Below, one piece after another: positions 9,359 through 19,562 of a DNA stretch of 64,000 nt. The notes under the pieces are model-generated. The model saw nothing but the letters and a program-made list of their open reading frames with translations, was not told the origin of the DNA and searched no databases. Every line of letters begins with the position of its first letter. The stretch's first letter is position 1. The position numbers and the translations under genes are program-made. Where the stretch lies: positions 124,001 to 188,000 of the forward strand of contig NZ_CP009526.1 of NCBI RefSeq assembly GCF_000969985.1, read 5' to 3'. The stretch is from Methanosarcina barkeri str. Wiesmoor (GTDB lineage: Archaea; Halobacteriota; Methanosarcinia; Methanosarcinales; Methanosarcinaceae).

Positions 9359-10082
9359 AAAACGCCTTCGACTTTCCTTTCCGGGAGATCTCTTTTTCCG
9401 CCACCAATCCCTTACTAAATTAGCTTTTCCGGCAGGAACGCCAGAATGAAATAATATTATTATTATACATAACGTAGAAATTCTTCATCTTATTTCAATT
9501 TTGACATTATAAGTCAGATTTCTGTCAAGCAGAAAAATCCCTTATGTGATTGCTTATCTTAAATGTTTCCCTTTTATCGAAACAAAAATTTCCTATTCCT
9601 TAAATTCTTCAATATCTATATTTTTTATACAAATGAGAACATGTTTGTAACGTTCTGTTTATAAGGTTCTGTTTGTAACGTTCTGTTTGTAACGTTCTTT
9701 GTAATGTTCTGTTCGTAACGTTATTCTTCTATAATAGGAATCTATTATCTTATTTACAGGCTCAATTATTCGGCATCAGTGTCTTGATAGAGGTAATAAT
9801 TCTATGTCTCTTAATATAGAAAGTAATAACCGAGTTAATAATTCTACATCTCCTTATCAATGCGAAAAGTAAAATCCATAAGCTTTGAATTCCTAAATAC
9901 TAACGATTATGAACTAATTGGATTTATTGGAAACTTATTTAAATATTTATCAATTATTTAGACAAGTTCATTTGTCGCTTTCCGGAAACTTCATAACTTG
10001 CCCGAGGCTTTCTGAGCTTTCAGAATAAGAACAATAATATTCAAAACTAAACTTTACCTCTGGCAAAAAAGGTGCGTAAAAA
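9359..10082. other. Long AT-rich spacer
   Basis: This 724-base gap separates divergent genes. It holds a minisatellite at 9641-9725 and TATA-like sequences such as TATTTAAATA near 9935-9960 that could serve artA. No protein or RNA gene could be supported. Confidence 0.6.
9641..9725. repeat. 14-bp minisatellite
   Basis: About five to six imperfect copies of GTTCTGTTTGTAAC are arranged head to tail, with one shortened unit. Confidence 0.8.
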
Positions 10083-10952
10083 ATGATAGAAAGTATACTC
10101 TGGCTCGCAGTCGGGTTAATGGTTGCGTCATCCGTCATCCCCAGAACCTCAAGGGTTCGTAAACTTGTTGGAGGGATTGGATGGGGTGTATTTTCCATCC
10201 ACTGGAGTTATCAGCCTCTTCATTATATCAAAATTATGGACTATGCTAATGTGCTCCTAACAATAGTAGTAGCTCTGTTTTGTCTACTTGTAGCATATAT
10301 CATGTTTCTAGAGTACAGAAAAGGTCCTCTAAAGATAATGAATAATAGAGAAGTGCTGCACTCAAAATTTTCAGCTCAGGGTGAGGCTGATTTCCTTGAC
10401 ATAACCTCGATGCTTACAAGTGCCAGTGCACTCGGAGCTCTTGTTTATTTCCCGTTTGCGAATTTCGCCTTTCTGAATACCTGGATTATAGGAGGGGTTA
10501 CTTCTCAGGTTACCTGGGTTCTTCAGTATTTAGAGATCCCTGCATACATGAAAGCCTGGAATATGATATCACTTAATGGGTATACAGTGGAAATCATTCT
10601 CGCCTGTACGGCGATTGAAAGTATTGCTCTCTTTATGGGGCTTATAGGTGCAGTGAGAGCTCCCCTTAGTCGCATGGCTATGGCGTTTATTGTGTCAGTG
10701 CCCGTGATCTATGTACTTAATCTTATCCGGGACATTTTCGTGGTAGTTGCTTATGGAGAACAATGGTTTGGGGCTGACAGTTTTATAATTGCGCATAACT
10801 ACATCGCAAAGGCGGGTTCAGGCATTGCCCTCTTTGTAATTTCATACGCAGTACTTCGGATTCTGCCAGAACTGTTCGGAATGATTGATGGCCTTTGGGT
10901 CATTCTTTCTAATGAATTGAAATCCATTCTGCGCAGGTCCGAGGGGGATTAA
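10083..10952 (+). CDS. artA: Archaeosortase A
   Basis: ArtA is a multi-pass membrane cysteine transpeptidase-like enzyme. In haloarchaea it removes the C-terminal PGF-CTERM tail of surface proteins and helps attach a lipid. The 289-residue protein has about seven to eight hydrophobic segments. The exosortase/archaeosortase core is visible: the catalytic Cys in LACTAIES, the Arg in LNLIRDIFVVV and the His in FIIAHNYIAKAGSG. It is followed after 5 bases by the archaetidylserine decarboxylase gene and then the synthase, a neighbourhood known for ArtA and consistent with supplying archaetidylethanolamine for lipid anchoring. Confidence 0.9.
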   Translation: MIESILWLAVGLMVASSVIPRTSRVRKLVGGIGWGVFSIHWSYQPLHYIKIMDYANVLLTIVVALFCLLVAYIMFLEYRKGPLKIMNNREVLHSKFSAQGEADFLDITSMLTSASALGALVYFPFANFAFLNTWIIGGVTSQVTWVLQYLEIPAYMKAWNMISLNGYTVEIILACTAIESIALFMGLIGAVRAPLSRMAMAFIVSVPVIYVLNLIRDIFVVVAYGEQWFGADSFIIAHNYIAKAGSGIALFVISYAVLRILPELFGMIDGLWVILSNELKSILRRSEGD

Positions 10953-10957
10953 GGCAA

Positions 10958-11569
10958 ATGCTTGCAAAAGGTTCGGAACCCTGGCTTTTTACAGCTACGT
11001 TTATTACTGCATTGTTTGCAGTCCTCTCCAGGGCAATGAACAGCTCTCATTTAAACCACGTTGCTTACATAGCAATGGCAATGACTTTCTTTATGGTTCT
11101 TTTTTTCAGAGACCCCGAAAGAAAGGTTGAAGTTTCGGACACTTATATGATTTCTCCGGCCGATGGCACTGTTATAGACATTCGAGGCCGGAAAATCTGT
11201 ATTTTCATGTTTCTCCAGAATGTACATGTAAATAGAGCTCCTATTTCGGGAAAGATCAGAGAAATAACTTACAAGAAAGGTGGATATCTTCCCGCTTTCT
11301 GTAAAGACTCTGAAAGAAACGAAAGAAACGAGTTTATTATCCACAGTAAGTATGGGGATGTCAGTGTCATGCAGATTGCAGGCACAATTGCCAGGCGAAT
11401 AGTCTCTTATTCTCGAGTAAATGATAATATCGAGCAGGGACAGCGCATTGGGATGATTCGCCTTGGATCCAGAGTTGACGTAACAATCCCCCATGACTTT
11501 GAGATCATAGTACGGAAAGGAGAGCGGGTACTTGCAGGCAAGACCATTATAGCAACAATAAAAAAATGA
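10958..11569 (+). CDS. asd: Archaetidylserine decarboxylase (phosphatidylserine decarboxylase family)
   Basis: This is the short archaeal form of Psd, 203 residues, with two N-terminal membrane helices. It converts archaetidylserine to archaetidylethanolamine. The family motifs SPADGTV and NVHVNRAPISGKI are present. RLGSRVDVTIP contains the Gly-Ser at which these proenzymes self-cleave to form the pyruvoyl group. It lies between artA and the archaetidylserine synthase gene, almost certainly in one operon. Confidence 0.9.
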   Translation: MLAKGSEPWLFTATFITALFAVLSRAMNSSHLNHVAYIAMAMTFFMVLFFRDPERKVEVSDTYMISPADGTVIDIRGRKICIFMFLQNVHVNRAPISGKIREITYKKGGYLPAFCKDSERNERNEFIIHSKYGDVSVMQIAGTIARRIVSYSRVNDNIEQGQRIGMIRLGSRVDVTIPHDFEIIVRKGERVLAGKTIIATIKK

Positions 11570-11584
11570 CAGGGACTTTTGAAC

Positions 11585-12373
11585 ATGAACGTATTTCAAA
11601 TGTTAAGACTCCCGGACCTGGTCTCTCTTTTGAACCTCATCTGCGGAATCAGCTCAATTGCAGTAGCTGCCCAGGCTACAGTCCAGGCTGCCACGTCTCA
11701 AACGGCTGCTCAGAATGGATTTGTCCTGGCCTTGATCTTACTTCTTATTGCAGCAATTGCAGACGGGGCGGACGGGTACATTGCTAGGCGATTTAAAGGA
11801 GGAGAACTCGGAGAACAACTTGATTCCCTGGCAGATGCAGTTTCTTTTGGGGTGGCTCCTGCTCTTCTCATATACTTGCAGTTTGGGAAAATAAATCCTC
11901 TTGTCGGAGATCCAGACCCTCTTGTTGCGGTATTTCCGGTTTTTTACGCTATTTGCGGTGTGCTCAGGCTCGCACGCTTCAATTCCATGGCTCCCAGTAA
12001 AACCGGATTTGAGGGCCTTCCCATAACTGCAGGCTGTGTTATGCTTGTTACATACATGTTGTTAAGCGAAGACTTTGTCAAGATAGACTTCCTTCTAGCA
12101 CTGACCCTTTGTCTCTCTATTCTTATGGTGAGTTCGGTAAATTATCCGAAAATCAAGAACGTCAGGATTCTCGCTTTTATAGCTTCCATTTTCGGGATAA
12201 CTATGCTTCTCTACCTGTATAATATTGAATATATGCGAATTTTTTCGATCCTGCCTTTTATCCTGATGTTGATGTACATCTTTTCTCCTTTTTTTAAGAT
12301 CCCTATATTAAGCAACCTGGGTAGTAAGGAATATCGAAATAAAGAACTGAGAATCGGGAAAGAAAAACAGTAA
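11585..12373 (+). CDS. pssA: Archaetidylserine synthase (CDP-alcohol phosphatidyltransferase)
   Basis: This integral membrane enzyme transfers the archaetidyl group from CDP-archaeol to serine. The CDP-alcohol phosphotransferase signature is complete in ADGADGYIARRFKGGELGEQ continuing LDSLADAVSFG, giving the D..DG..AR...G...D...D pattern. The ATG at 11585 is chosen over an upstream in-frame TTG because ACAGGGA is well placed before it. It is the third gene of the artA-asd-pssA set. Confidence 0.92.
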   Translation: MNVFQMLRLPDLVSLLNLICGISSIAVAAQATVQAATSQTAAQNGFVLALILLLIAAIADGADGYIARRFKGGELGEQLDSLADAVSFGVAPALLIYLQFGKINPLVGDPDPLVAVFPVFYAICGVLRLARFNSMAPSKTGFEGLPITAGCVMLVTYMLLSEDFVKIDFLLALTLCLSILMVSSVNYPKIKNVRILAFIASIFGITMLLYLYNIEYMRIFSILPFILMLMYIFSPFFKIPILSNLGSKEYRNKELRIGKEKQ

Positions 12374-12399
12374 AACCAATTTGTCCGAAACATCAATTA

Positions 12400-12795
12400 A
12401 TGAATTCCAAGAAGGAAGTGATTTGTTTGGTCCAAGAAAAAGCAACTGACAGAGATAACGCACTTTTTGAGGCAGGAATAAAACTTGGAGCCCTTTACCA
12501 TCAATTTACGGGTTCTCCTGTAAATTTAAACACTGCTTCAAGCCTTGAGCAGGCTATCCAGGAAAGCATTTCAGTCCAGCCCTACGTGGAAGAAATTTCA
12601 GTAAAAATCGACAGGGATATGTTGAAAGGTAAGCTGAATGATGAATTCGGTTATTCTGAACTTCAGGGGCCTATGCTTAAAGTAAAAATAACCGTACGAT
12701 ACGGCTCTTCAAAGATAAAAGTTGGAATGGAATACGATCCTGAACTGAATTATCCACTGATGAAAATTCTAGAAATCGAAGAGATAAACATTTGA
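12400..12795 (+). CDS. mptD: Archaeal dihydroneopterin aldolase (MptD family)
   Basis: The sequence TDRDNALFEAGIKLGALYHQ and the following QPYVEEISVKI match the small archaeal dihydroneopterin aldolase family. That enzyme cleaves 7,8-dihydroneopterin to 6-hydroxymethyl-dihydropterin in methanopterin synthesis. The ATG at 12400 lacks a ribosome-binding site. An in-frame TTG at 12427 is preceded by AAGGAAGTGAT and is the better start, giving about 122 residues. The gene follows pssA by 26 bases but is functionally unrelated to it. Confidence 0.85.
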   Translation: MNSKKEVICLVQEKATDRDNALFEAGIKLGALYHQFTGSPVNLNTASSLEQAIQESISVQPYVEEISVKIDRDMLKGKLNDEFGYSELQGPMLKVKITVRYGSSKIKVGMEYDPELNYPLMKILEIEEINI

Positions 12796-12980
12796 AATAA
12801 GTTTCCCAAATGGGATTAAAGTAACAAACAGAGTAAAGTAGCAAACAGAGTAAATCAGGAAGCAGGAAGCAGAGTAAAGCAGAAAACAGATCTTAACATA
12901 AAATATAACTCAACATAATAATTGAGCTTAAAATGAAAAAATAGAGACTAATCGAGCTTAAAATAAAGAAACAGAGGCTT

Positions 12981-14084
12981 TTAAACCTCTTTCTTTGCAG
13001 TTTCAAAAGCCCTGACAACTTTTTCATTCTGTTCCAGGGTGCCGGCTGTTGCCCTTATGAGTGTATCTCCAGCATCCCTGAAAGAGTCACAGGAACGTAC
13101 AATAATTCCCTTTTTCATGAGACTCTGTGTAACGGCTTTTGCTTTCAAAGGGGAAACATCCACAAGTACGAAATTTGCCTGGGAAGGATAAACCTTAAAA
13201 GGAATTTTTTCTTTCAGGTATTTCCTGCCTTCTCTTGCGATTTCTATGCTCTTTTTGCGGTGTTCGACATCCGAAAGGGCAGCTATTCCTGCTTTTAAAG
13301 CCGGAAGACTTACTGAAAACGGAGTTGCTGCTCTTATATACTCTTTTGCCAGCCATTCGGGCATGATCCCATAACCCAGGCGCAAGCCTGCGAGCCCAAA
13401 TACCTTGGAAAAGGTTCTGCCCACAACAAGATTATCGTATTCTCTTACAAGTTCTGCAAGGTTCCGATCTGCAAACTCGACGTATGCCTCGTCAACGAAC
13501 ACAAGAGCCCTGGTATTTTCAAGGACTTTCCTCAGATCTTTTTCGGGCAGGAGGTTGCCTGAGGGGTTATTGGGAGAGCAGAGGAAAATTATCTTTGTCC
13601 TGCTGGATGTAGCTTCCAGAAGCTTTTCAGGATCTATCGAGAAATCCTGGCTTCTCCTGACAAAGACAGGCTTTCCTCCGCATGCCCGTGCCGGAAGTTC
13701 GTAATAGGCAAAAGTAGGAGTAGGGACAATGACTTCGTCTCCTTTTTCAATAACAAGCCTGCAAAGCCCATCAAGTAGCCCGTCCATTCCTGGCCCTGAG
13801 GCTATGAGGTTTGAAACCGGAAAGCCTGTGTATCTTGAGAGGGCCTCCCTGAGTTCTATCGCGTCTGCTGAGGGGTAAATGTTTGCGAAGGGAGCGGTGT
13901 CCATCATGGCTTGAACAGCCTTTGGAGAAGGCCCTAGTGGGTTTTCGTTTGAGCCGAGTTTGATAATTGAAGCCGGGTCAAGCCCGTAGGCAGAAGCGAT
14001 TTCTTCGATAGATTTACCTGGAACGTACTCTGCAATATCAAAGATTTCTTTTTTTATCAGTTCAGGCCTGCTCAAGAACATCAA
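12981..14084 (-). CDS. hisC: Histidinol-phosphate aminotransferase
   Basis: HisC is a fold-type I PLP enzyme that makes histidinol phosphate from imidazole-acetol phosphate and glutamate. The 367-residue protein has [15 protein letters not shown] near the N-terminus, [12 protein letters not shown], and the PLP lysine in [18 protein letters not shown]. Its start overlaps the end of argD by about 20 bases, so the two aminotransferases are co-translated. A broader aromatic or acidic side activity is possible in this family. Confidence 0.93.
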   Translation of the reverse strand: MMFLSRPELIKKEIFDIAEYVPGKSIEEIASAYGLDPASIIKLGSNENPLGPSPKAVQAMMDTAPFANIYPSADAIELREALSRYTGFPVSNLIASGPGMDGLLDGLCRLVIEKGDEVIVPTPTFAYYELPARACGGKPVFVRRSQDFSIDPEKLLEATSSRTKIIFLCSPNNPSGNLLPEKDLRKVLENTRALVFVDEAYVEFADRNLAELVREYDNLVVGRTFSKVFGLAGLRLGYGIMPEWLAKEYIRAATPFSVSLPALKAGIAALSDVEHRKKSIEIAREGRKYLKEKIPFKVYPSQANFVLVDVSPLKAKAVTQSLMKKGIIVRSCDSFRDAGDTLIRATAGTLEQNEKVVRAFETAKKEV

Positions 14085-15273
14085 CTACCTTATCGATCTG
14101 TTCTTTTGTAATCACAAGTGGCGGAACCAGACGGAGCACCGATTCCGAGGTGCAGTTTACAAGCACTCCATGTTCCCTTGCAAAGTCCACGAAATCACTG
14201 CAGGGATGGTTTATCTCAACTCCTATCATGAGCCCTTTTCCACGGACTTCTACAACATCTTCCCTTTCCATATTCCTGAGCTTTCCCATGAAATAAGCCC
14301 CGTTCTCTTTTGAGCGCTTAAGGAGTTCCTCTTCCCTTATTGCTTCGATTGAAGCGAGTGCAGCTGCACAGGCAAGTGGCCCGCCTCCGAAAGTAGAAGC
14401 ATGCTGTCCGCGCCCAAAGCTTAGTCCGTCCCTTGCCGCAATAGCACCCATTGGAAAGCCTCCACCAATTGCTTTTGCCATGCTCATGATATCGGGTTCT
14501 ACGCCGAACTGGTCTTTACAGAACCATGTTCCTGTCCTTCCAAAGCCTGTCTGCACTTCATCAAAGATAAGGAAAGTTCCGGTTTCGTCACAGATTTCCC
14601 TGACCTCTTTAAGGTATTCGGGATTCGGGATATTAACCCCGCCTTCTCCTTGAATGGGCTCAAGGATCACGGCTGCCGTGTTTTCCGAAATAGCCTGCCT
14701 GATAGCATCAGCATCGGAGTACGGGACAAAAGTAGTCTCGGAACTCACAGGCGGCATGAAAGGGTCCCTGTACATGCTCTTGTGGGTTACGCTAAGTGCC
14801 CCTATGGTCCTTCCGTGGAAGGAGTGTTCAGCAGCTATAAAGGCACTTTTTCCGGAAGCCATACGGGCCAGTTTCATCGCAGCCTCTACGGCTTCAGTCC
14901 CTGAATTACAGAAAAAAACGCGTTCCATTCCTGTAACTGAGACCAGGGCTTCCGCAAGTTCAGCCTGAATCTCAGTGTAATACAGGTTAGAAACGTGCAG
15001 CAGCTTCTCAGCCTGGGCCTGGATTGCCCTGACAACAGCTGGGTGGCAGTGTCCAACATTGTTTACTGCAATTCCTGCTACACAGTCAATATACTCTTTC
15101 CCGTTAATATCCCGGACAATCGCTCCCTTTCCTTCTGAAAGTACAAGGGGCTGGCGCCCATAAGTCTGCATTACGTATTTTGAATCTTTTTCTATAATTG
15201 AATCGTATTTTGCCTGTAAATTCTCAGGCTCTGTAACCTGTAGATTTTCAGGCCCTATGAAATTCTCTGTCAA
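14062..15273 (-). CDS. argD: Acetylornithine aminotransferase
   Basis: ArgD converts N-acetylglutamate semialdehyde to N-acetylornithine in arginine synthesis. The 403-residue class III aminotransferase has [19 protein letters not shown], the [12 protein letters not shown] motif and the PLP lysine in [17 protein letters not shown]. The first 22 residues contain a near repeat ([16 protein letters not shown]), so a slightly later start is possible. It precedes hisC in the operon. Confidence 0.92.
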   Translation of the reverse strand: MTENFIGPENLQVTEPENLQAKYDSIIEKDSKYVMQTYGRQPLVLSEGKGAIVRDINGKEYIDCVAGIAVNNVGHCHPAVVRAIQAQAEKLLHVSNLYYTEIQAELAEALVSVTGMERVFFCNSGTEAVEAAMKLARMASGKSAFIAAEHSFHGRTIGALSVTHKSMYRDPFMPPVSSETTFVPYSDADAIRQAISENTAAVILEPIQGEGGVNIPNPEYLKEVREICDETGTFLIFDEVQTGFGRTGTWFCKDQFGVEPDIMSMAKAIGGGFPMGAIAARDGLSFGRGQHASTFGGGPLACAAALASIEAIREEELLKRSKENGAYFMGKLRNMEREDVVEVRGKGLMIGVEINHPCSDFVDFAREHGVLVNCTSESVLRLVPPLVITKEQIDKVVDVLEQA

Positions 15274-15944
15274 TTGGATCCCTTCATGAAATTTGTTCCT
15301 TTAAACTGATCGGAAAGTTTAACGAGTAAAGTCTGGAATATTTTGAACTATTTCTGGTTATTTTGAGCTACTTCTGGTTATATTGAACTATTTCTGGTTA
15401 TATTGAACTATTTCTGGTTATATTGAACTATTTCTAGGTTTTTGACTTAGTTCTAGTTATTTTGAACTACTTCTGGTTATTTTGAGCTAGTTCTGGTTAT
15501 TTTGACTTACTTCTGGTTATTTTGACTTAGTTCTAGTTATTTTGAACTACTTCTGGTTATTTTTGAGTTATATCTAAATCTGGAGATCGAATAGCTCAAA
15601 ATGAATGTATTATTAAGATATTAAGATTTTTGAGAGCATTTTCTTTTGAGGGTTCAAGCAGTTTACAATTAAATTTCAGAGTTGAGTTCTCTCTGTCATC
15701 TCCGAAACCCAGATAATTCCCTGATTCCCTATGAATGTTACTGCTCCTTCTCAAAAAAGACATTCTTTCCAAGACATTTTTTCCGCAGTTCTTTTTCCCC
15801 AAAGCATTAGCTCCCACTCTTTAGAGATCAGATTTGCCACATCTTGAACGAAAATTCAGCAGAAGGTCTGGTAGAGGAAATTCCAGTTTTTCCTGAGCTT
15901 CAAAGACATACGAAAGGACTTGAGTTGGATTAATAACTCTTAGA
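15274..15944. other. Spacer with minisatellite
   Basis: This 671-base region holds the 20-bp repeat array at 15341-15570. The remaining 15575-15944 is AT-rich sequence with only short, unsupported frames; I see no gene there. Confidence 0.6.
15341..15570. repeat. 20-bp minisatellite
   Basis: About eleven head-to-tail copies of a unit close to TTTTGAACTATTTCTGGTTA occur. Single-base variants (GAGCTA, GACTTA, TTCTAG) are shared between non-adjacent units, suggesting internal spreading of variants. Confidence 0.92.
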
Positions 15945-17132
15945 TTACTCTCCGGACTTCTGTTCCTTTCTATAAGTCCTGGCTCCTGTGAAGCGTCTGG
16001 TTCTTTCCAGGGCCCTTGTTCTGGCAGTTTTTCTTTTTCTGCCAGGTACAAAAATATTCTTGGCTTTTGCACTCAGTTTGACAGGTGAATCAATTTCTAT
16101 CACATTCGGGGGCTTTATGGATTCATCCTGAGGCTCTCTTTCGGTTTTATCCTGAGGTTCATTTTCAGGTTCGCCCTGATGGCCATTTTCAGGCGATTTA
16201 TGAGTTTCACTCATAATTAATTTCCCTAAAGCATTGACTTCTGCAAGAACAGGCATCTCTGCAGCATCCCTTAAGAAAGATACTCCTGAAGGGGCTTTTA
16301 TTGTACCATCAACCCTTGCGTTTTCAAGCAATAAGACCGAGTTGGAGTTTACCCCTCCGAAAACTCGACTGTTCCTGCCAATCTGCACATCTCCTTTTGA
16401 ATAAATATTGCCATAGACAGTGCAATTTTCACCGATAAAGATCTTGCCTTCTGAGTAAATGCTTCCCTTAAGGGTCAGTTTTTCCCCTGTAGTGACAGCT
16501 GGTGCCCGAATATTTCCTGTTAACAGGCAGTTGTTCCCAATAGAGGTTTCCCTGTCGACCTCAATAGTTTCATTTGAAAGCTTTGAGCCGGCTGGTATAA
16601 TCAGTACTTTTTCAGCGGGTTCTTTTCCTTCAAAATTCTGTATGTCCTCAGAATCATCAAAAAGTTCTTCTACGGCTTTTTCGATTTCCTCGCCTTTACC
16701 GAGGCGCATCATTTCCTTTATGTAAAGAAATAGAAAGATTATTACAGGGAGCGGGTTCCTTACTAATATCCATCCTTTGGCTTCGAATCCTCCCTGGATT
16801 TTAACTTCTTTTCCTACGTCCAGGTCTCCCTGTACGAGTAGTTTCCCGTCAATGGTTACAAATTCTCCCAGGTAGGCGTTTCCTCCGACCTCTACCCTGT
16901 TCCCCAGTTTTGACCACATGTCAACCCTGATATCATTACTTGCTGCAATATCCCCTGAGACGGCCACCCCTTCTCCCATAATAACAGTGTCGCCAATTAT
17001 GCTGTATTCAATATTAGAATGATTGCCGACAATAACGTCTCCCTCTACTGTAATTCTTTTTGCTTCGATTCTGGTGTTATCTGGAACCAGGAAGTATTTT
17101 AGAATCTCTTCTGACTCTGAAATATTACTCAC
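15945..17132 (-). CDS. Bactofilin-like polymer-forming protein
   Basis: The 395-residue protein is built of short beta-helix turns such as VEGDVIVGNHSNIEYSIIGD, VAVSGDIAAS, LLVQGDLDVG and IYSEGKIFIGENCTVYGNIY. This is the pattern of bactofilins or other right-handed beta-helix scaffold proteins. A single hydrophobic segment (PVIIFLFLYI) near residue 130 could dip into the membrane. A linker rich in EPQDE repeats near residue 320 is followed by a very basic tail (GRKRKTARTRALERTRR), which may bind nucleic acid or membrane. Its job in this organism is not known. Confidence 0.75.
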   Translation of the reverse strand: MSNISESEEILKYFLVPDNTRIEAKRITVEGDVIVGNHSNIEYSIIGDTVIMGEGVAVSGDIAASNDIRVDMWSKLGNRVEVGGNAYLGEFVTIDGKLLVQGDLDVGKEVKIQGGFEAKGWILVRNPLPVIIFLFLYIKEMMRLGKGEEIEKAVEELFDDSEDIQNFEGKEPAEKVLIIPAGSKLSNETIEVDRETSIGNNCLLTGNIRAPAVTTGEKLTLKGSIYSEGKIFIGENCTVYGNIYSKGDVQIGRNSRVFGGVNSNSVLLLENARVDGTIKAPSGVSFLRDAAEMPVLAEVNALGKLIMSETHKSPENGHQGEPENEPQDKTEREPQDESIKPPNVIEIDSPVKLSAKAKNIFVPGRKRKTARTRALERTRRFTGARTYRKEQKSGE

Positions 17133-17156
17133 TCTCCGGGAAACTGTTATCTTTTG

Positions 17157-17245
17157 GCTCTATTTTTTGAAACTCTATTTTTTGAAACTCTATTTTTTGA
17201 AACTTTATTTTTTGAAACTCTATTTTTTGAAACTTTATTTCTTAA
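17157..17245. repeat. 15-bp minisatellite upstream of the bactofilin-like gene
   Basis: About six copies of AACTCTATTTTTTGA, alternating with a CTTTA variant, begin about 25 bases upstream of the start codon. They probably lie at or near the promoter. The remaining spacer to 17515 is AT-rich with no gene seen. Confidence 0.85.
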
Positions 17246-17515
17246 CATTTGGACTTCAGGATTGAAGCTGCCTTTTAAAATTTGTTTTTCTAAATGGCAT
17301 TCATTCTAAAATTACTATCTATGATATATTCTTATTTATTTTATCCGCTCATTATAAGAATCTTTGAGCAATATAAGTAGCGTTTTATATCATATTTAAC
17401 TATATGTAAATTTGTGTAATATTTAAAAAGCTTCGATATTTAGCATAAAACTTAACACTTTTTCTCTTTTTCAATGTCTCTTTCATATTTCATAAGTTTT
17501 TCGAAGTGTTTGGAT

Positions 17516-17998
17516 TCACTTTTCTTTTTTCGAAGCTACTCCTACTCTAACATCCACGGCTGCGCCACTGTTAAGAGCCAGGACCTCTGCAGGAGACAAA
17601 AGCAGTTGCCCTGTTGCAAGCAGTCTGTTAGTTTCATCTGTCACAAGTACTTCTTCTCCGGCCCGCAATTCAGGATCAATTTCAACTACGTGTTTTATAA
17701 AAGCGGTTTTACCTTTTTCCACAAAAGGAGCAGCTTCCTCTGAGATAACGACCCTGAGTTTCTTTTCTGGCAAAAGCCTGTGAACTATGGAAGCTCCTTC
17801 AATACTTAGGGTAAAAAACCCATCTTTTGCTCTTGCTGTAGCCATACGTTTTCCAGAATGTAAGACCTGACGTACCCTTTTTGTCCTTGATAACTGGAAC
17901 GTTGAACCGTCAGGAAAAAGTTCTTTTCCGATGCCTTTCCCAAACTGGTAGTCTGCTATCATGCGGACTCTAGCAAGTCTTTCGGTATCATTATTCAT
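17516..17998 (-). CDS. PUA-domain RNA-binding protein (archaeosine transglycosylase C-terminal-like)
   Basis: The 160-residue protein ends in a PUA domain: LRVVISEEAAPFVEKGKTAF, VLVTDETNRLLATGQLLLS and GAAVDVRVGVASKK. The N-terminal half (RVRMIADYQFGKGIGKELFP) resembles the domain that precedes PUA in archaeal tRNA-guanine transglycosylase. It may act as a separate RNA-binding partner in tRNA modification, but no enzyme domain is present. It stands alone. The 17999-18354 spacer upstream is AT-rich and empty. Confidence 0.75.
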   Translation of the reverse strand: MNNDTERLARVRMIADYQFGKGIGKELFPDGSTFQLSRTKRVRQVLHSGKRMATARAKDGFFTLSIEGASIVHRLLPEKKLRVVISEEAAPFVEKGKTAFIKHVVEIDPELRAGEEVLVTDETNRLLATGQLLLSPAEVLALNSGAAVDVRVGVASKKEK

Positions 17999-18354
17999 GA
18001 GAGTACGTAATATATGCAGACCTTAAAGCCGTTCCGGTTATCCTGGTTTTTTTGGGAGCATAATTTGACACTCTATATTTATTGCATATAATATATTTTT
18101 ATTCTCTTATCTCCCTCTTTAATTTTCTAATCTTTCTCTATATAGTTTCACTTTTTGCTCAAATGCAATTGTTTTTTCCTTCAAACTCTTGTAAATATCT
18201 TATTTTTAAAATGTGTTTTTTTGCTTACAAATCTAGCAAAAATATTAAGAAGTAGAAGCAACAATCTATTATCGGGTTTACGAATATGAAAACATGCGTA
18301 TATCACGAAATTTGAGCTGCTTACAGTCTCAAGAAGACAGGAGAGGGAATCCGC

Positions 18355-19449
18355 TTGATAGTCCGAAAAAATATCTCTATTGACCAGTGTTATGTGGATA
18401 AATTAAAGCCCTTTCTGGAAAAAAATAACGGAAACTTAAGTGCGGCAATAAGGGATACTATCGAAACTGCCTCTCTCACCCTGGCTGGAAGGACCGATGA
18501 AAACGGGGAAAAATCTTCAAGTAAGGTCTCACAGAATGCAGAATTTCGTAATGGACTTCTCGAGGAAGAAGAATTCCTGCTTGTTCATCATACTTTGCTT
18601 GAATGGCTTATTAATAACACGTCAGGGTTATTAATCGACGAATCAACTGTATATGAAATAATTAATCCATATAAAATTAAACGAATTCCTGATGTTGTCA
18701 GTTATATGAATTCTCTCAATGAGAAAATGAGCTGGAAAATTAAGGTTGATGTGGAGTACAGTCCGGGCCCGGACCCTGAAACCGCAAGTCTCACTCTCTC
18801 AAACGGAAATTCCTGCTTCAGAGAAATTATGGCCCACAGCCTGGCTCTTTATCTGGCAAAACAGATGAAACTGGATGTTCAGGGTCTATTCTGCAAATCA
18901 AACGTGACAAAGGTCTACTTTAAAAGATTCGAGTTTCTTGATTTTCAAAAAGTTCCTAAAGGACTTGAGGAACACTTCGGGTCTATGGAAAGTACTTTCC
19001 AGGAAATTCAAAAGAGGTCGGATTTCTGGAAGAGTCTTATCAAAGTCTACAGACAGGAGAATTATCAGCGACTCAGCATGCAAAGAAAGACTTTTGAAGC
19101 TCTTGTTGCAGGAGAACTTCCATCCGTTGCTGAAATGAAAAGAAATTTTGAGTTGACTACAGGCAGGCCTCCTGCAGCTTTTACCCTTGCTGAGCATATC
19201 CTTATTTTCAAAGAAATTTACTTGACGGACAGCATAGGAAGTGATATTGAAATTTGCACGGAAAAGGGCAAGGAATATGTGAAACTTATTCACGATTATT
19301 CTGACAAAAAGGTATGTGAATCCATTACAAAATATTATTCCAATATTTTCAAGTCAATTAACTACTCTTTTAAAGTTACCACCAGTCCCCACATGATTCT
19401 GTTCAAGTTCGAAAAAAGCCTTAATTCAGCCGATGTTTCTGTTGAATAA
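18355..19449 (+). CDS. Protein of unknown function with an RHH-like N-terminus
   Basis: I do not recognise this 364-residue protein. The TTG start at 18355 has GGAGAGGGAAT about 5 bases upstream. Residues 1-40 (RKNISIDQCYVDKLKPFLEK, then NNGNLSAAIRDTIETA) look like a ribbon-helix-helix DNA-binding domain. The rest is alpha/beta with no catalytic motif that I can name. A C-terminal part (ICTEKGKEYVKLIHDYSD) may be a ligand-binding region. A regulatory role is plausible but unproven. Confidence 0.6.
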   Translation: MIVRKNISIDQCYVDKLKPFLEKNNGNLSAAIRDTIETASLTLAGRTDENGEKSSSKVSQNAEFRNGLLEEEEFLLVHHTLLEWLINNTSGLLIDESTVYEIINPYKIKRIPDVVSYMNSLNEKMSWKIKVDVEYSPGPDPETASLTLSNGNSCFREIMAHSLALYLAKQMKLDVQGLFCKSNVTKVYFKRFEFLDFQKVPKGLEEHFGSMESTFQEIQKRSDFWKSLIKVYRQENYQRLSMQRKTFEALVAGELPSVAEMKRNFELTTGRPPAAFTLAEHILIFKEIYLTDSIGSDIEICTEKGKEYVKLIHDYSDKKVCESITKYYSNIFKSINYSFKVTTSPHMILFKFEKSLNSADVSVE

Positions 19450-19562
19450 CGTATTTCGAACCCTGAATCTCTTCTCCTAAATCTCCAAATCATAACTTAC
19501 AGAATTCTTTGATATTCAGCAAGATAGATAAATTCATATGTGGAATTCTCTTATCCTTTTTC

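Noticed and set aside
15596-15817. A 73-codon minus-strand frame after the 20-bp repeats
   Set aside because: It has no ribosome-binding site, no recognisable domain and biased composition; not supported as a gene.
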